11,874 nt of DNA from Candidatus Omnitrophota bacterium. GTDB taxonomy: Bacteria > Omnitrophota > 4484-213. Position numbers and translations under genes: made by a program. The DNA is taken from contig QNCL01000023.1 of the NCBI GenBank assembly GCA_003645805.1, forward strand, positions 1-11,874, written 5' to 3'. How positions within the stretch are numbered: position 1 is the first letter of the stretch; the number at the start of each line of letters is the position of its first letter. The notes under the pieces were generated by a model. The model searched no databases, was not told the DNA's origin, and was given only the letters and a program-made list of their open reading frames with translations. Shown here piece after piece: positions 1-7,375 of this stretch.

Positions 1-1
1 C

Positions 2-61
2 AGGATTATTATTGAGGCTATTGAGTGTGCTGCAAATAGAGCGAAGGAACTGGAGGAATAA
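2..61 (+). CDS. 3' end of an unidentified gene (partial)
   Basis: An open frame enters from the left edge and stops at TAA 59-61. It encodes 19 visible residues ending in AANRAKELEE, an amphipathic, helix-like C-terminus. The stop lies 24 bases before the hpt start, so the two genes are probably co-transcribed. The fragment is too short to identify. A purine-salvage enzyme such as a nucleoside phosphorylase would suit the hpt neighbour, but that rests on context only. Confidence 0.55.
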   Translation, partial: RIIIEAIECAANRAKELEE

Positions 62-85
62 AAGCAAGAAAAGGAAGGTAAAGAG

Positions 86-610
86 ATGGGGATAGATGTT
101 TTGATCTCTGAGCAGAGGATTAAAAGGAGAGTAAGGGAACTGGCGGAGGAGATTTCCTCCGAGTATAAACATAAGGATTTACTTCTTTTAGGTATTCTAA
201 AAGGGGCATTTATTTTCCTGGCAGATTTAGTGCGTGCTCTTAACATTCCCAGCAGATGCGATTTTATCAAGGTAAGGAGTTATGTAGAGAGGGAGAGTTC
301 GGGCAAGATAGAGATTGATTTTTTTCCTGCAGTGGAGGGAGAAGATGTGTTGCTGGTGGAGGATATTATAGACACAGGATTGACCATCAATCGCATAAAG
401 GAAGAGATTAGAAAGAGTGGGGCGAAAAGTGTAAGGCTTTGCGCTTTGCTTGATAAGCCGGAGAGGCGAAAAGAAGAGGTGAGTATAGATTATTTAGGTT
501 TTTCTATTCCCAATAGATTTGTGGTAGGTTATGGTTTGGACTATAATGAGAGATTTAGAAATCTGCCTTATATCGGAGTGATAGAGGATGCAGGAGTCAA
601 AGTTAGATAA
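86..610 (+). CDS. hpt: Hypoxanthine phosphoribosyltransferase
   Basis: Cytosolic purine-salvage enzyme that joins hypoxanthine (often also guanine) to PRPP, giving IMP or GMP and pyrophosphate. The 174-residue length is normal for bacterial Hpt. The PRPP-binding loop VEDIIDTGLT lies at residues 91-100, with the acidic pair E92-D93. The pyrophosphate-loop motif LKG is at 38-40, a purine-contacting DKPERR segment at 123-128, and the C-terminal FVVGYGLDYNERFRNLPYI pattern at 145-163 is typical of the family. The ATG at 86 has a purine-rich GGAAGG at 73-78. The 3' end overlaps the M16 peptidase gene by 23 bases, which suggests translational coupling. All key motifs are intact. Confidence 0.95.
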   Translation: MGIDVLISEQRIKRRVRELAEEISSEYKHKDLLLLGILKGAFIFLADLVRALNIPSRCDFIKVRSYVERESSGKIEIDFFPAVEGEDVLLVEDIIDTGLTINRIKEEIRKSGAKSVRLCALLDKPERRKEEVSIDYLGFSIPNRFVVGYGLDYNERFRNLPYIGVIEDAGVKVR

Positions 611-1850
611 CGAACTACGAGTGGTTAGTCATTTTATGCCCAATAGGACATCAGTGAGTTTAGGGCTATGGGTAAAGGTAGGAGGAAGATATGAGAGAAA
701 GGAGGAGAATGGAATAAGCCATTTTATTGAGCATATTGTTTTCAAAGGGAGTGAAAAAAGAAGTTGCACCCAGATAAAGCAGGCGATAGAGGGAGTAGGA
801 GGGAATCTGAATGCTTTTACCTCCGAGGAGTTTACCACTTTCCTTGCTCGCATTCCTCACCAATATCTCACCCGCGCTCTGGATGTCCTTTCGGATATGG
901 TGCTTAATCCCCTATTTAGACAGGAGGATATAGAAAGGGAGAAGATAGTCATCTGCGAGGAGATAAAGATGTATCTTGATCTCCCAACACACTATGTCCA
1001 TTTTCTTCTAAATCAGCTTCTTTGGCCCAATCATCCTTTAGGAAGGTTTTTAGCGGGCAGTTTTGAAAGTGTGAAGAGTATCAATAGAGAAAAACTTTGT
1101 GATTATCATAGAGAGCACTACTTCCCCCAGAATATTGTTTTAGCAGTAGCAGGTAATCTAAAACATAAAAGGGTAGTAGAGGAGGCAGAGAGATGTTTTT
1201 CTTCCTTTACTAATAGAAGGAAGAAAGAGTTTATGCCCGCCTTAAATAATCAGAGAGAACCTCGGTTTAACTTTCTCTTTCGCCAGACTGCTCAGACCCA
1301 TTTATGTTTAGGTTTTCTTTCTTTTCCTCGCGCCCATCGCTGGCATTACACCTTAAAACTGCTGGATGTGATTTTAGGAGCAAATATGAGTTCCCGTCTT
1401 TATCAGGAAGTGCGCGAGGAGAGGGGATTGGTTTATGAGATTAGTTCGCACACCCAAGAATTCCAAGATACAGGGGTTTTTTCTATCAGTGCGGGAGTGG
1501 AGAAAAGGAATCTTGTGCAGACCTTGAAGGTGATAAAAGAGCAGTTAGAGAGAATAAAAGAGGAGAAGATAGGTGAAGAGGAGATAGAGCGAGCAAAGGA
1601 GTTTATGCGTGGACAACTTATGTTAGGGCTGGAGAATACTAATAATTATATGCTTTCTATCGGAGAGGAGTTAATAACCCTTGATAGACTATTCTCTCCC
1701 TCTCGGATACTGAAAGAGATTGAGAGGATAAGCGAGAAGGACCTCCAGGAGGTAAGCCGAAACATCTTTCAGAGGGAGAGGTTAAATCTGGCAGTTATTG
1801 GAGAGATAGAAAAGAAAGAAGAGGAGAAGATTGTGGAGTTGTTAAGTTAA
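588..1850 (+). CDS. M16 family zinc metallopeptidase (processing-peptidase-like)
   Basis: A 420-residue member of the pitrilysin/mitochondrial-processing-peptidase-like M16B group. The inverted zinc motif HFIEH is at residues 45-49 (H45 and H49 as ligands, E48 catalytic). The third ligand is expected at E124 or E125 in the segment EEIKMYLD, about 75 residues downstream as in the family. The C-terminal half carries the conserved SSRLYQEVREERGLVYE block, whose R/Y pair contacts substrate. There is no obvious signal peptide, so it probably acts in the cytoplasm on peptides or small proteins. The substrate is unknown. The start at 588 lies inside hpt; GGAG at 575-578 is 9 bases upstream, and the N-terminus then matches the family's usual LDNGLRVV-type opening. 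In many bacteria this gene follows pnp; here it follows hpt. Confidence 0.92.
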   Translation: MQESKLDNELRVVSHFMPNRTSVSLGLWVKVGGRYERKEENGISHFIEHIVFKGSEKRSCTQIKQAIEGVGGNLNAFTSEEFTTFLARIPHQYLTRALDVLSDMVLNPLFRQEDIEREKIVICEEIKMYLDLPTHYVHFLLNQLLWPNHPLGRFLAGSFESVKSINREKLCDYHREHYFPQNIVLAVAGNLKHKRVVEEAERCFSSFTNRRKKEFMPALNNQREPRFNFLFRQTAQTHLCLGFLSFPRAHRWHYTLKLLDVILGANMSSRLYQEVREERGLVYEISSHTQEFQDTGVFSISAGVEKRNLVQTLKVIKEQLERIKEEKIGEEEIERAKEFMRGQLMLGLENTNNYMLSIGEELITLDRLFSPSRILKEIERISEKDLQEVSRNIFQRERLNLAVIGEIEKKEEEKIVELLS

Positions 1851-1912
1851 TGCAGTTTGTAAGCAAAATTGGCTTAAAGGGAGCGAAACCTCCTTCAATT
1901 TCCAAAAATTAA
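1850..1912 (+). CDS. Possible 20-residue small ORF bridging M16 gene and rpe
   Basis: An ATG at 1850 overlaps the stop of the peptidase gene as TAATG. The frame runs 20 codons (starting MQFVSKIGLKG) to TAA at 1910-1912, two bases before the rpe ATG. GGAG at 1835-1838 lies 11 bases before the start. Inside it is a small potential hairpin, 1878-1883 pairing with 1890-1895 (one G-U) around a 6-base loop. rpe itself has no recognisable Shine-Dalgarno sequence, so translating this ORF could deliver ribosomes to rpe by termination-reinitiation. I recognise no homologue. It may be a real micropeptide, a coupling leader or chance. Confidence 0.35.
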   Translation: MQFVSKIGLKGAKPPSISKN

Positions 1913-1914
1913 AG

Positions 1915-2568
1915 ATGAAAAAGGTCAGAATTGCTCCGAGCCTCCTTTCGGCAGACTTTGCCAACCTAAAAGGAGAGATTGGTAAGGTAGATAATGCGGA
2001 CCTTCTGCACATTGATGTAATGGATGGACACTTTGTTCCCAACATTAGCATTGGTGCCTTAGTGGTGAGAGCAATAAGAAAGGAGACAATTCTTCCTTTG
2101 GATATCCATCTTATGATAGATTCCCCAAGGAGATATATCAGAGACTTTATTTTGGCGGGAGGAGATTTAATTAGTGTGCATATTGAGGCAACAGGAGAAA
2201 AGGCAAGCGAGGTTGTTCAGGAGGTAAAAAGATGGGGGAAAAAGGCAGGGATTGCGATCAATCCCTCTACACCTTTATCTAAAATAGAGAATGTTCTTGA
2301 GGAGGTGGATTTTGTTCTTTTGATGAGTGTAGAGCCAGGATTCCCTGGACAAAAATTCAAGAGGGAAGTGCTTCCTAAAATTAGGGAGTTAAGAAAAAGA
2401 TGGAAAGGAGACATTGAGGTAGATGGAGGGATTAGTAGAGATAACTTTAAAGAGGTAATTCAGGCAGGAGCAAACATACTGGTTGCTGGTTCAGCCATCT
2501 TCAAGGAAAAAGAACCAGCAAGAATAGTAAGGGAGATGCAAGATGAAGGAAATAAGATTTGGAACTGA
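1915..2568 (+). CDS. rpe: Ribulose-phosphate 3-epimerase
   Basis: Interconverts D-ribulose 5-phosphate and D-xylulose 5-phosphate in the pentose phosphate pathway. The 217-residue TIM barrel is full length. It shows the N-terminal APSLLSADF motif (7-15), HIDVMDGHFVPN (32-43) with metal ligands H32 and D34, DIHLMI (63-68) with ligand H65, the phosphate-binding VEPGFPGQKF (139-148), and EVDGGI (168-173) with the catalytic metal-binding D170. The start gives the standard N-terminus. No Shine-Dalgarno sequence is visible in the AT-rich 20 bases upstream, so initiation may depend on coupling to the small ORF that ends two bases before it. It overlaps the next gene by 26 bases. Epimerase variants acting on related sugar phosphates (allulose-6-P) share these motifs, but rpe is by far the likelier call. 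Confidence 0.94.
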   Translation: MKKVRIAPSLLSADFANLKGEIGKVDNADLLHIDVMDGHFVPNISIGALVVRAIRKETILPLDIHLMIDSPRRYIRDFILAGGDLISVHIEATGEKASEVVQEVKRWGKKAGIAINPSTPLSKIENVLEEVDFVLLMSVEPGFPGQKFKREVLPKIRELRKRWKGDIEVDGGISRDNFKEVIQAGANILVAGSAIFKEKEPARIVREMQDEGNKIWN

Positions 2569-3967
2569 TGGTTGGCGAGCAGAGATAGCCAGAGACTTTA
2601 CCTTTGAGAATGTAGAGATAGTGGCTCAAGCAATCGCTGATTACTTTAACAAACAAACAGATAAACAGAAAGGGAGGAGGATAGTAATTGGCTATGATAC
2701 CCGTTTTCTTTCCAAGGAGTTTGCTCAAACTGTAAGCAGAGTTTTGCTGGCTAATGGTATAGAGGTGCTGATGAGTGCTTCCTCTTGCCCCACTCCTGCT
2801 TTGAGTTTTACCATTGTTCGCAGTAAAGCCAGAGGGGGAGTGATGATTACTGCCAGCCACAACCCCTTTTACTTCAATGGGATAAAGATAAAAGGAGACT
2901 TTGGTGGCTCTGTAGATACAGAGGTTACCAAACAGATAGAGGGGTTGTTAGGGAAAAACAAACCAAAGAAACTAACAGAATCCAAAGTAAGAGAGTATGC
3001 AGATTTAAAGATAAAGAATTTTCTTCCCGCCTACAAGAGGTTTGTGAGTTCCTATGTAGATTTTAATCTCATAAGGTCAAGCAGAAAACGATGGAGGATT
3101 TTGGTAGATTCTATGTTTGGCACAGGTAATGGGATAATAGAAGAACTGTTAACTCCCGCGGGAATAAAAGTAGAGACTATCCGCAGAGAGGCTAATCCTG
3201 CTTTCCCAGGGATAAATCCTGAACCTATCCCTGCTAATTTAAAGCAGACAATAGACTTGGTAAAGAGAGGAGGTTATGATCTGGCAGTAATTACTGATGG
3301 AGATGCCGATCGCATCGGCGCCTTGCGTCCAGATGGAAAGTTTATTACTCCTTCCCTTATTCTATCTCTGATTCTACTCCACTTTTTAAGACATAGAAGA
3401 TGGAAAGGCGGAGTAGTAAAGACCATCTCTTCTTCTTCCCTAATTGAGAAGATAACCCAACGATATAATCTAAACCTCTATGAAACTCCCATAGGATTTA
3501 AGCATATTGCCACTCTGATGCGTAAAGAGGATATCCTTATTGGAGGAGAGGAGTCAGGAGGTATTGGATATAAGAATTATCTGTTTGAGCGCGATGGGAT
3601 TCTCTCTGCCCTTTTATTGATTGAGATGCTTTGCGCAGAAAAGAAGGGAGTTATAGAGGTTATTAAGGAGATAGAAAAGGAATTTGGAAGATTTCGCTAC
3701 GCTCGTATAGATATATTCTATCCTCAGGATAAAAAACAGATATTGATAAACAGACTAAAGACTATTTCCTTCCAGGAGTTGTTAGGCAAGAAGGTAAGAG
3801 AGGTGAAGAGATACGATGGAGTAAAGATTATCTGCGAAGATGATTCTTGGCTTTTGTTAAGGTTCTCCGGAACAGAGCCTATTTTAAGGATTTATGCTGA
3901 GGCGAGCAGTGAAAGGGAGGCAAGAGAGATGTTAAGAAAAGGGAAGGAGATGGTTTACAGGATATGA
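2543..3967 (+). CDS. Phosphomannomutase/phosphoglucomutase family phosphohexomutase
   Basis: A 474-residue alpha-D-phosphohexomutase that moves phosphate between C6 and C1 of a hexose. All four family signatures are present: FGTDGWR near the N-terminus (6-12), the catalytic phosphoserine loop TASHNP (103-108, Ser105), the Mg-binding loop DGDADR (252-257), the sugar-specificity loop GEESGG (335-340) and the C-terminal phosphate-binding RFSGTEP (440-446). The GEESGG loop favours Glc/Man substrates over glucosamine, so ManB/Pgm is likelier than GlmM, but the exact sugar cannot be fixed from sequence. GGGAG at 2531-2535 precedes the ATG by 7 bases, inside rpe. The gene ends in a 4-base ATGA overlap with a sugar nucleotidyltransferase, which would use its sugar-1-phosphate product. 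Confidence 0.93.
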   Translation: MKEIRFGTDGWRAEIARDFTFENVEIVAQAIADYFNKQTDKQKGRRIVIGYDTRFLSKEFAQTVSRVLLANGIEVLMSASSCPTPALSFTIVRSKARGGVMITASHNPFYFNGIKIKGDFGGSVDTEVTKQIEGLLGKNKPKKLTESKVREYADLKIKNFLPAYKRFVSSYVDFNLIRSSRKRWRILVDSMFGTGNGIIEELLTPAGIKVETIRREANPAFPGINPEPIPANLKQTIDLVKRGGYDLAVITDGDADRIGALRPDGKFITPSLILSLILLHFLRHRRWKGGVVKTISSSSLIEKITQRYNLNLYETPIGFKHIATLMRKEDILIGGEESGGIGYKNYLFERDGILSALLLIEMLCAEKKGVIEVIKEIEKEFGRFRYARIDIFYPQDKKQILINRLKTISFQELLGKKVREVKRYDGVKIICEDDSWLLLRFSGTEPILRIYAEASSEREAREMLRKGKEMVYRI

Positions 3968-4695
3968 AAGCATTGATTCTGAGTGCAGGCTACGGTACTC
4001 GACTCTATCCTTTAACCAAAGAACGTCCCAAGGCTTTGCTTCCCATCAAAGAGAAGCCCATCGTTGAGTATATCTTAGAGAAAATCCCTACTTGGGTAGA
4101 GGAGGTGTTTATTCTTTCTAACCAGAGATTCTATCCTCAATTTAAGAACTGGTTCAAGAACTATGATTCTTCTCTTAAAAAGAGAGTGAGAATAGTCCAT
4201 AACGGATCTACTTCCCATAAGAACCGATTAGGTGCGGTAAGAGATATTGAGTTTGTTATCCAAAGAGAAAAGATAAAAGACCATCTACTCGTGATAGGAG
4301 GAGATAATCTCTTTTCTTTTTCCCTTGAGGCATTTTTAAGGTTTGCCTATAGACGAATTCCCCATATCTCTATTATGGTCTATAAACTCAAAGATAGGCA
4401 GAGGTTAAAGAAGTTTGGAGTAGTGGATCTGGACAAAAGAAAGAGGGTGATAGAGTTTAAAGAAAAACCTTCACTTCCGCACGCCTCTCTTGTCTCTACC
4501 TGTATCTATTTCTTTCCAAAACAGAGTTTTTTTTTGATAAAGAAATATTTAGAGAAAAGAGGTTTGCCAGATAGTTGTGGAGATTATATCGGCTGGCTCT
4601 CTCAGAAGGTTGAAGTATATGGGTTTACCGCGCGAGGGAGATGGTTTGATATTGGCAGTATAGATGAATATTCTTCTGTTAAGCACACATTTTGA
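3964..4695 (+). CDS. Sugar-1-phosphate nucleotidyltransferase (NDP-sugar pyrophosphorylase)
   Basis: A 243-residue GT-A-fold nucleotidyltransferase that makes an NDP-sugar from NTP and a sugar 1-phosphate. The nucleotide-binding signature is at the N-terminus: AGYGTRLYPLT (8-18) followed by RPKALLPI (21-28) with K23. The metal-binding aspartate is in GGDNLF (D114), and a second acidic site is in RWFDIGS (D229). There is no left-handed beta-helix acetyltransferase domain, so it is not GlmU-like; the length matches short RmlA- or GalU-type or mannose-1-P guanylyltransferase-like enzymes. The nucleotide and sugar are uncertain. The ATGA junction with the mutase gene and the following GT4 gene suggest a mutase-to-NDP-sugar-to-transferase route for surface glycans. 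A run of nine T lies at 4527-4535 within the gene. Confidence 0.9.
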   Translation: MKALILSAGYGTRLYPLTKERPKALLPIKEKPIVEYILEKIPTWVEEVFILSNQRFYPQFKNWFKNYDSSLKKRVRIVHNGSTSHKNRLGAVRDIEFVIQREKIKDHLLVIGGDNLFSFSLEAFLRFAYRRIPHISIMVYKLKDRQRLKKFGVVDLDKRKRVIEFKEKPSLPHASLVSTCIYFFPKQSFFLIKKYLEKRGLPDSCGDYIGWLSQKVEVYGFTARGRWFDIGSIDEYSSVKHTF

Positions 4696-5749
4696 TCTGG
4701 GAGGTATTAGCCAATATCAGCTCAACCTTTGCAGAGGATTGATAGAGAGAGGGCATAAGGTAGTGTTGAGTTCTGCCGGAGGGAATTGCTTGAAGAAACT
4801 GAACAGGAGAGCAGTCTTTTTTCCTGTAGATATTAGAACAAAAAGTGAACTCAGCCCTAAGTTAATCTTGGCTTTGCCTAAATTGATAAACTTAATCAGA
4901 AGAAGCAAGATAGAAATAATCCATGCACAAACGCGCATAACCCAGGTGCTCGCCTTTTATCTTTCCCTCCTTCTAAAAGTGCCTTTTGTGAGCACTTGTC
5001 ATGGATTTTTTCGTCCACACTTGGGAAGACGAATATTCCCTTGCTGGGGAGAAAAGGTAATTGCTATTAGCAGGGGAGTAAAGAGGCATTTAATAGAGAA
5101 TTTTAGGGTTGATGCAGATAGGATTGTCCTAATTCCTAATGGAGTGGAGGTTAAGGAGACCGTTCCAGATAAGGAGATGCTTAGTCGGTATAACCTAAAG
5201 CAAGGGAAAGTAGTAGGGTTTGTTGGCCGGCTTTCTTCTGTGAAAGGATTGCAGTATTTGATAAGAGCAATGGAGAGGGTGTTAAGAGAAGAACAGGAGG
5301 TGAGATTAGTTATTATAGGTGAGGGCAGAATGGAGAGTGAATTAAGGAGGTTATCTGAGGATTTGGATATCTCAGAGAAGGTTTTATTTTTAGGGGCAAT
5401 ATTGGATGTGGAAAGGGTTCTTCCCTTGATAGACATCTTTGTGTTTCCGTCTTTGCAGGAAGGATTAGGGCTTGCGCTATTAGAGGCGATGGCAATAGGT
5501 AAACCAGTAATTGCTTCTGATGTAGGAGGGATCTCGGAGATCATATCCTCAGAAAAGAATGGCTTGCTGGTTCCTCCTAAAGATATAGAGGGTCTATCCA
5601 AAGCAATCCAGAGGCTTTTGCGCAATCCAGATGTTGCTGCCCAAATGGGAAAGCAGGCACAAGAAACAGTGAAGAGAAGATTTTTTCTGGAGAGGATGGT
5701 CAAGGATACAGAGGAGGTATATAAACAGGTATTAAGCAAAGAGGGTTAA
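4664..5749 (+). CDS. GT4 family glycosyltransferase
   Basis: A 361-residue GT-B-fold retaining glycosyltransferase. The N-terminal domain starts with the usual beta-strand and glycine-rich loop (LLLSTHFDLGGI, 4-15). The C-terminal nucleotide-sugar domain has GFVGRLSSVKGLQYLI (185-200) and the family EX7E motif (E266 to E274 in QEGLGLALLEA), followed by GKPVIASDVGG (279-289). There are no clear transmembrane segments, so it is likely cytosolic or peripheral at the inner membrane, transferring a sugar to a lipid-linked or polysaccharide acceptor. The start lies 32 bases inside the nucleotidyltransferase gene without a clear Shine-Dalgarno sequence, so coupling is likely. The exact donor and acceptor cannot be read from the sequence. 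Confidence 0.93.
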   Translation: MNILLLSTHFDLGGISQYQLNLCRGLIERGHKVVLSSAGGNCLKKLNRRAVFFPVDIRTKSELSPKLILALPKLINLIRRSKIEIIHAQTRITQVLAFYLSLLLKVPFVSTCHGFFRPHLGRRIFPCWGEKVIAISRGVKRHLIENFRVDADRIVLIPNGVEVKETVPDKEMLSRYNLKQGKVVGFVGRLSSVKGLQYLIRAMERVLREEQEVRLVIIGEGRMESELRRLSEDLDISEKVLFLGAILDVERVLPLIDIFVFPSLQEGLGLALLEAMAIGKPVIASDVGGISEIISSEKNGLLVPPKDIEGLSKAIQRLLRNPDVAAQMGKQAQETVKRRFFLERMVKDTEEVYKQVLSKEG

Positions 5750-5768
5750 TCTATACTTTTTTAAGATT

Positions 5769-6782
5769 ATGGAAATAAAGAAGGTGTTAATCGTTCATCC
5801 TAATTGGCGAGGTGATGTCCTTTTCTCTACTGCTCTTGTGCGTGCGCTAAAGAGGAGATTTCCTCATCTCTATATCTGCTCTTTGGTTGTCTCTCGAGCA
5901 AAGGAGATATTAGAGGGCAATCCGGATATAGAGGAGATTATTCTTCAGTTTGAGAGTAGAGGAATAAAGAATTTCTTTCGCACCCTTACTCTTGTTCCCC
6001 TACTTTACAGAAAGAGATTTGACCTTGCCTTCTTGCTTACCCCTTCCTTTACCCGTTCTTTTCTTCTCTTTTTGGCTAATATACCTCTGCGCGTAGGGTA
6101 TAAGAGAGGAGTAAAGTCAATATTTCTTAACAAAAGGATTGATCTCCCCAAAGCCTCCTTACATAGGGCAGAGTATTTTTTGTATCTTAGTTACTTTTTA
6201 GGGACAGAGAAGGAAAAAAACTGCTATTTTTTTATTTCCAAGAAAGAGGAGGAGTGGGCAAAGAGGTTTTTAGAGAGAAATGGAATAAGAGAAGAGGATA
6301 TACTGGTGATCTTGAATCCAGGGGGGAACTGGAGGTGTAAACGATGGCCAGAGGAGAGTTTTGCTCGGTTAGGAGATAGGATTGTAGAGAGGTATAAAGC
6401 GAGGATAGTGATCAGTGGAGCAAAGAAGGATGAGGACATAGGCAGGAGGATATATTCTTTGATGCGCTACAAACCCATATTAGCAGTAGGAAAGACAACG
6501 CTAAAGCAGTTAGCCGCTTTGTGCAAGAGAGCAAAGATAGTGATTGCTAACGACAGTGGTCCGATGCATATTGCGGTAGCAGTAGGTTCGCAGACAATCG
6601 CTTTATTTGGTCCTACTTCTGAGAAGATTACAGGTCCTTATAATGAGAGAAAAAACTGGAAGGTGATAAGAGCAGAGATAGATTGCCCTCTTCCTTGCTA
6701 CAACCTTAACTGCCCAGAAAATCGCTGTATGCAGGCGATAAGTGTAGATAAAGTGTTGTCAGAGATTGACATAGATAGGTGA
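5769..6782 (+). CDS. GT9 glycosyltransferase, heptosyltransferase-like
   Basis: A 337-residue ADP-heptose:LPS heptosyltransferase-type protein (WaaF/WaaC-like), expected to add heptose or a related sugar to the lipopolysaccharide core at the inner face of the cytoplasmic membrane. The N-terminus has VHPNWRGDVLFSTALVRAL (9-27), with the catalytic-region D16 in the family's GD motif. NPGGNWRCKRWP (183-194) and NDSGPMHIAVAVGSQTIALFG (261-281) are the ADP-sugar-binding blocks. The C-terminal cysteine cluster C306, C310, C315, C320 followed by M321 is typical of WaaF relatives. No Shine-Dalgarno sequence lies close to the ATG; the nearest purine-rich stretch, GAGGG at 5741-5745, is 23 bases away in the end of the GT4 gene. 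Its last codons contain the grpE promoter. Heptose itself as substrate is inferred from family. Confidence 0.9.
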   Translation: MEIKKVLIVHPNWRGDVLFSTALVRALKRRFPHLYICSLVVSRAKEILEGNPDIEEIILQFESRGIKNFFRTLTLVPLLYRKRFDLAFLLTPSFTRSFLLFLANIPLRVGYKRGVKSIFLNKRIDLPKASLHRAEYFLYLSYFLGTEKEKNCYFFISKKEEEWAKRFLERNGIREEDILVILNPGGNWRCKRWPEESFARLGDRIVERYKARIVISGAKKDEDIGRRIYSLMRYKPILAVGKTTLKQLAALCKRAKIVIANDSGPMHIAVAVGSQTIALFGPTSEKITGPYNERKNWKVIRAEIDCPLPCYNLNCPENRCMQAISVDKVLSEIDIDR

Positions 6783-6794
6783 GTATGTTAAAAT
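6766..6794 (+). promoter_or_regulatory. Near-consensus sigma70-type promoter for grpE
   Basis: A perfect -35 TTGACA (6766-6771), a 17-base spacer and a -10 TAAAAT (6789-6794, one mismatch), with TGT just upstream forming an extended -10. Transcription should start near 6801, about 20 bases before the grpE ATG. The -35 and part of the spacer lie in the last codons of the GT9 gene. No CIRCE operator-like inverted repeat is visible around it. It probably drives grpE and the genes up to tyrS. Confidence 0.75.
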
Positions 6795-6820
6795 TAAAAG
6801 CAAGTTGGAAGAGGTAGACT

Positions 6821-7366
6821 ATGAGTGAGAAGGCGCAGAAGGAGGAAAAGAAGGATAAAGGGAGAGGAAAGAAAAGAAGTGTTTCTGCCAAGAAGGTATC
6901 TCTTCCTGTCCAGGAGTATACCCTTCTGAAGGAGAAAGCGGAGAAGGCAGAGGAGTATAAAGACAGTTTACTGAGATTGCGCGCAGAGTTTGAGAATGCG
7001 CATAAGCGGTTAGAGAAGGAAAAGGAGGAGTTTAAAGAGTTTGCATCTCTGGAGGTGATTAGCAAACTTCTCCCGGTATTGGACAACTTTGAGCATGCCT
7101 TAAGGGATCTAAAAGAGAGAGACAAGAAAGTAAGGGAAGGAGTGGAGATAATCTATAATCAACTTAAGACAGTGCTAAAGAAGGAAGGGCTGGAGAGGGT
7201 AAAGAGTAAAGGGGAGAAATTTAACCCTGAGATCCATTATGCCCTTATGCAGGAGGAGTCAGATACTTATCCTGAGAATGCGATAATAGAGGAGATGCAA
7301 GCAGGATATAAGTTTAAAGGAAAACTAATCAGACCAGCAATGGTCAAGGTGAGCAAGGGGAAATAG
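6821..7366 (+). CDS. grpE: Nucleotide exchange factor GrpE
   Basis: A DnaK co-chaperone that releases ADP from DnaK in the cytosolic Hsp70 cycle. The 181-residue length is normal. Residues 1-30 are a charged, probably disordered tail. A coiled-coil dimerisation helix spans about 32-80 (LLRLRAEFENAHKRLEKEKEEF at its centre), followed by LLPVLDNFEHAL (83-94) and GVEIIYNQLKTVLKKEGLERV (107-127). The C-terminal beta domain includes FNPEIHYALMQEES (134-147) and GYKFKGKLIRPAMVKVSK (162-179). GAGG at 6811-6814 is 6 bases before the ATG. Its usual partners hrcA, dnaK and dnaJ are not adjacent; kdsA follows after 9 bases. A strong promoter lies just upstream. Confidence 0.96.
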   Translation: MSEKAQKEEKKDKGRGKKRSVSAKKVSLPVQEYTLLKEKAEKAEEYKDSLLRLRAEFENAHKRLEKEKEEFKEFASLEVISKLLPVLDNFEHALRDLKERDKKVREGVEIIYNQLKTVLKKEGLERVKSKGEKFNPEIHYALMQEESDTYPENAIIEEMQAGYKFKGKLIRPAMVKVSKGK

Positions 7367-7375
7367 AAGAGCCTT

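Noticed and set aside
4999..5739. 246-codon open frame on the minus strand
   Set aside because: It lies wholly within the well-supported GT4 gene. Its Ser/Leu/Pro/Thr-rich translation is what antisense of purine-rich coding DNA gives, and it has no recognisable motifs.
6785..6817. 10-codon ORF between GT9 and grpE
   Set aside because: It is very short, and the grpE promoter -10 overlaps its beginning, so the main transcript would start inside it. Probably chance.
6706..7125. 139-codon minus-strand open frame
   Set aside because: It is antisense to grpE and the end of the GT9 gene, both strongly supported, and has Ser/Leu/Phe-rich shadow composition.
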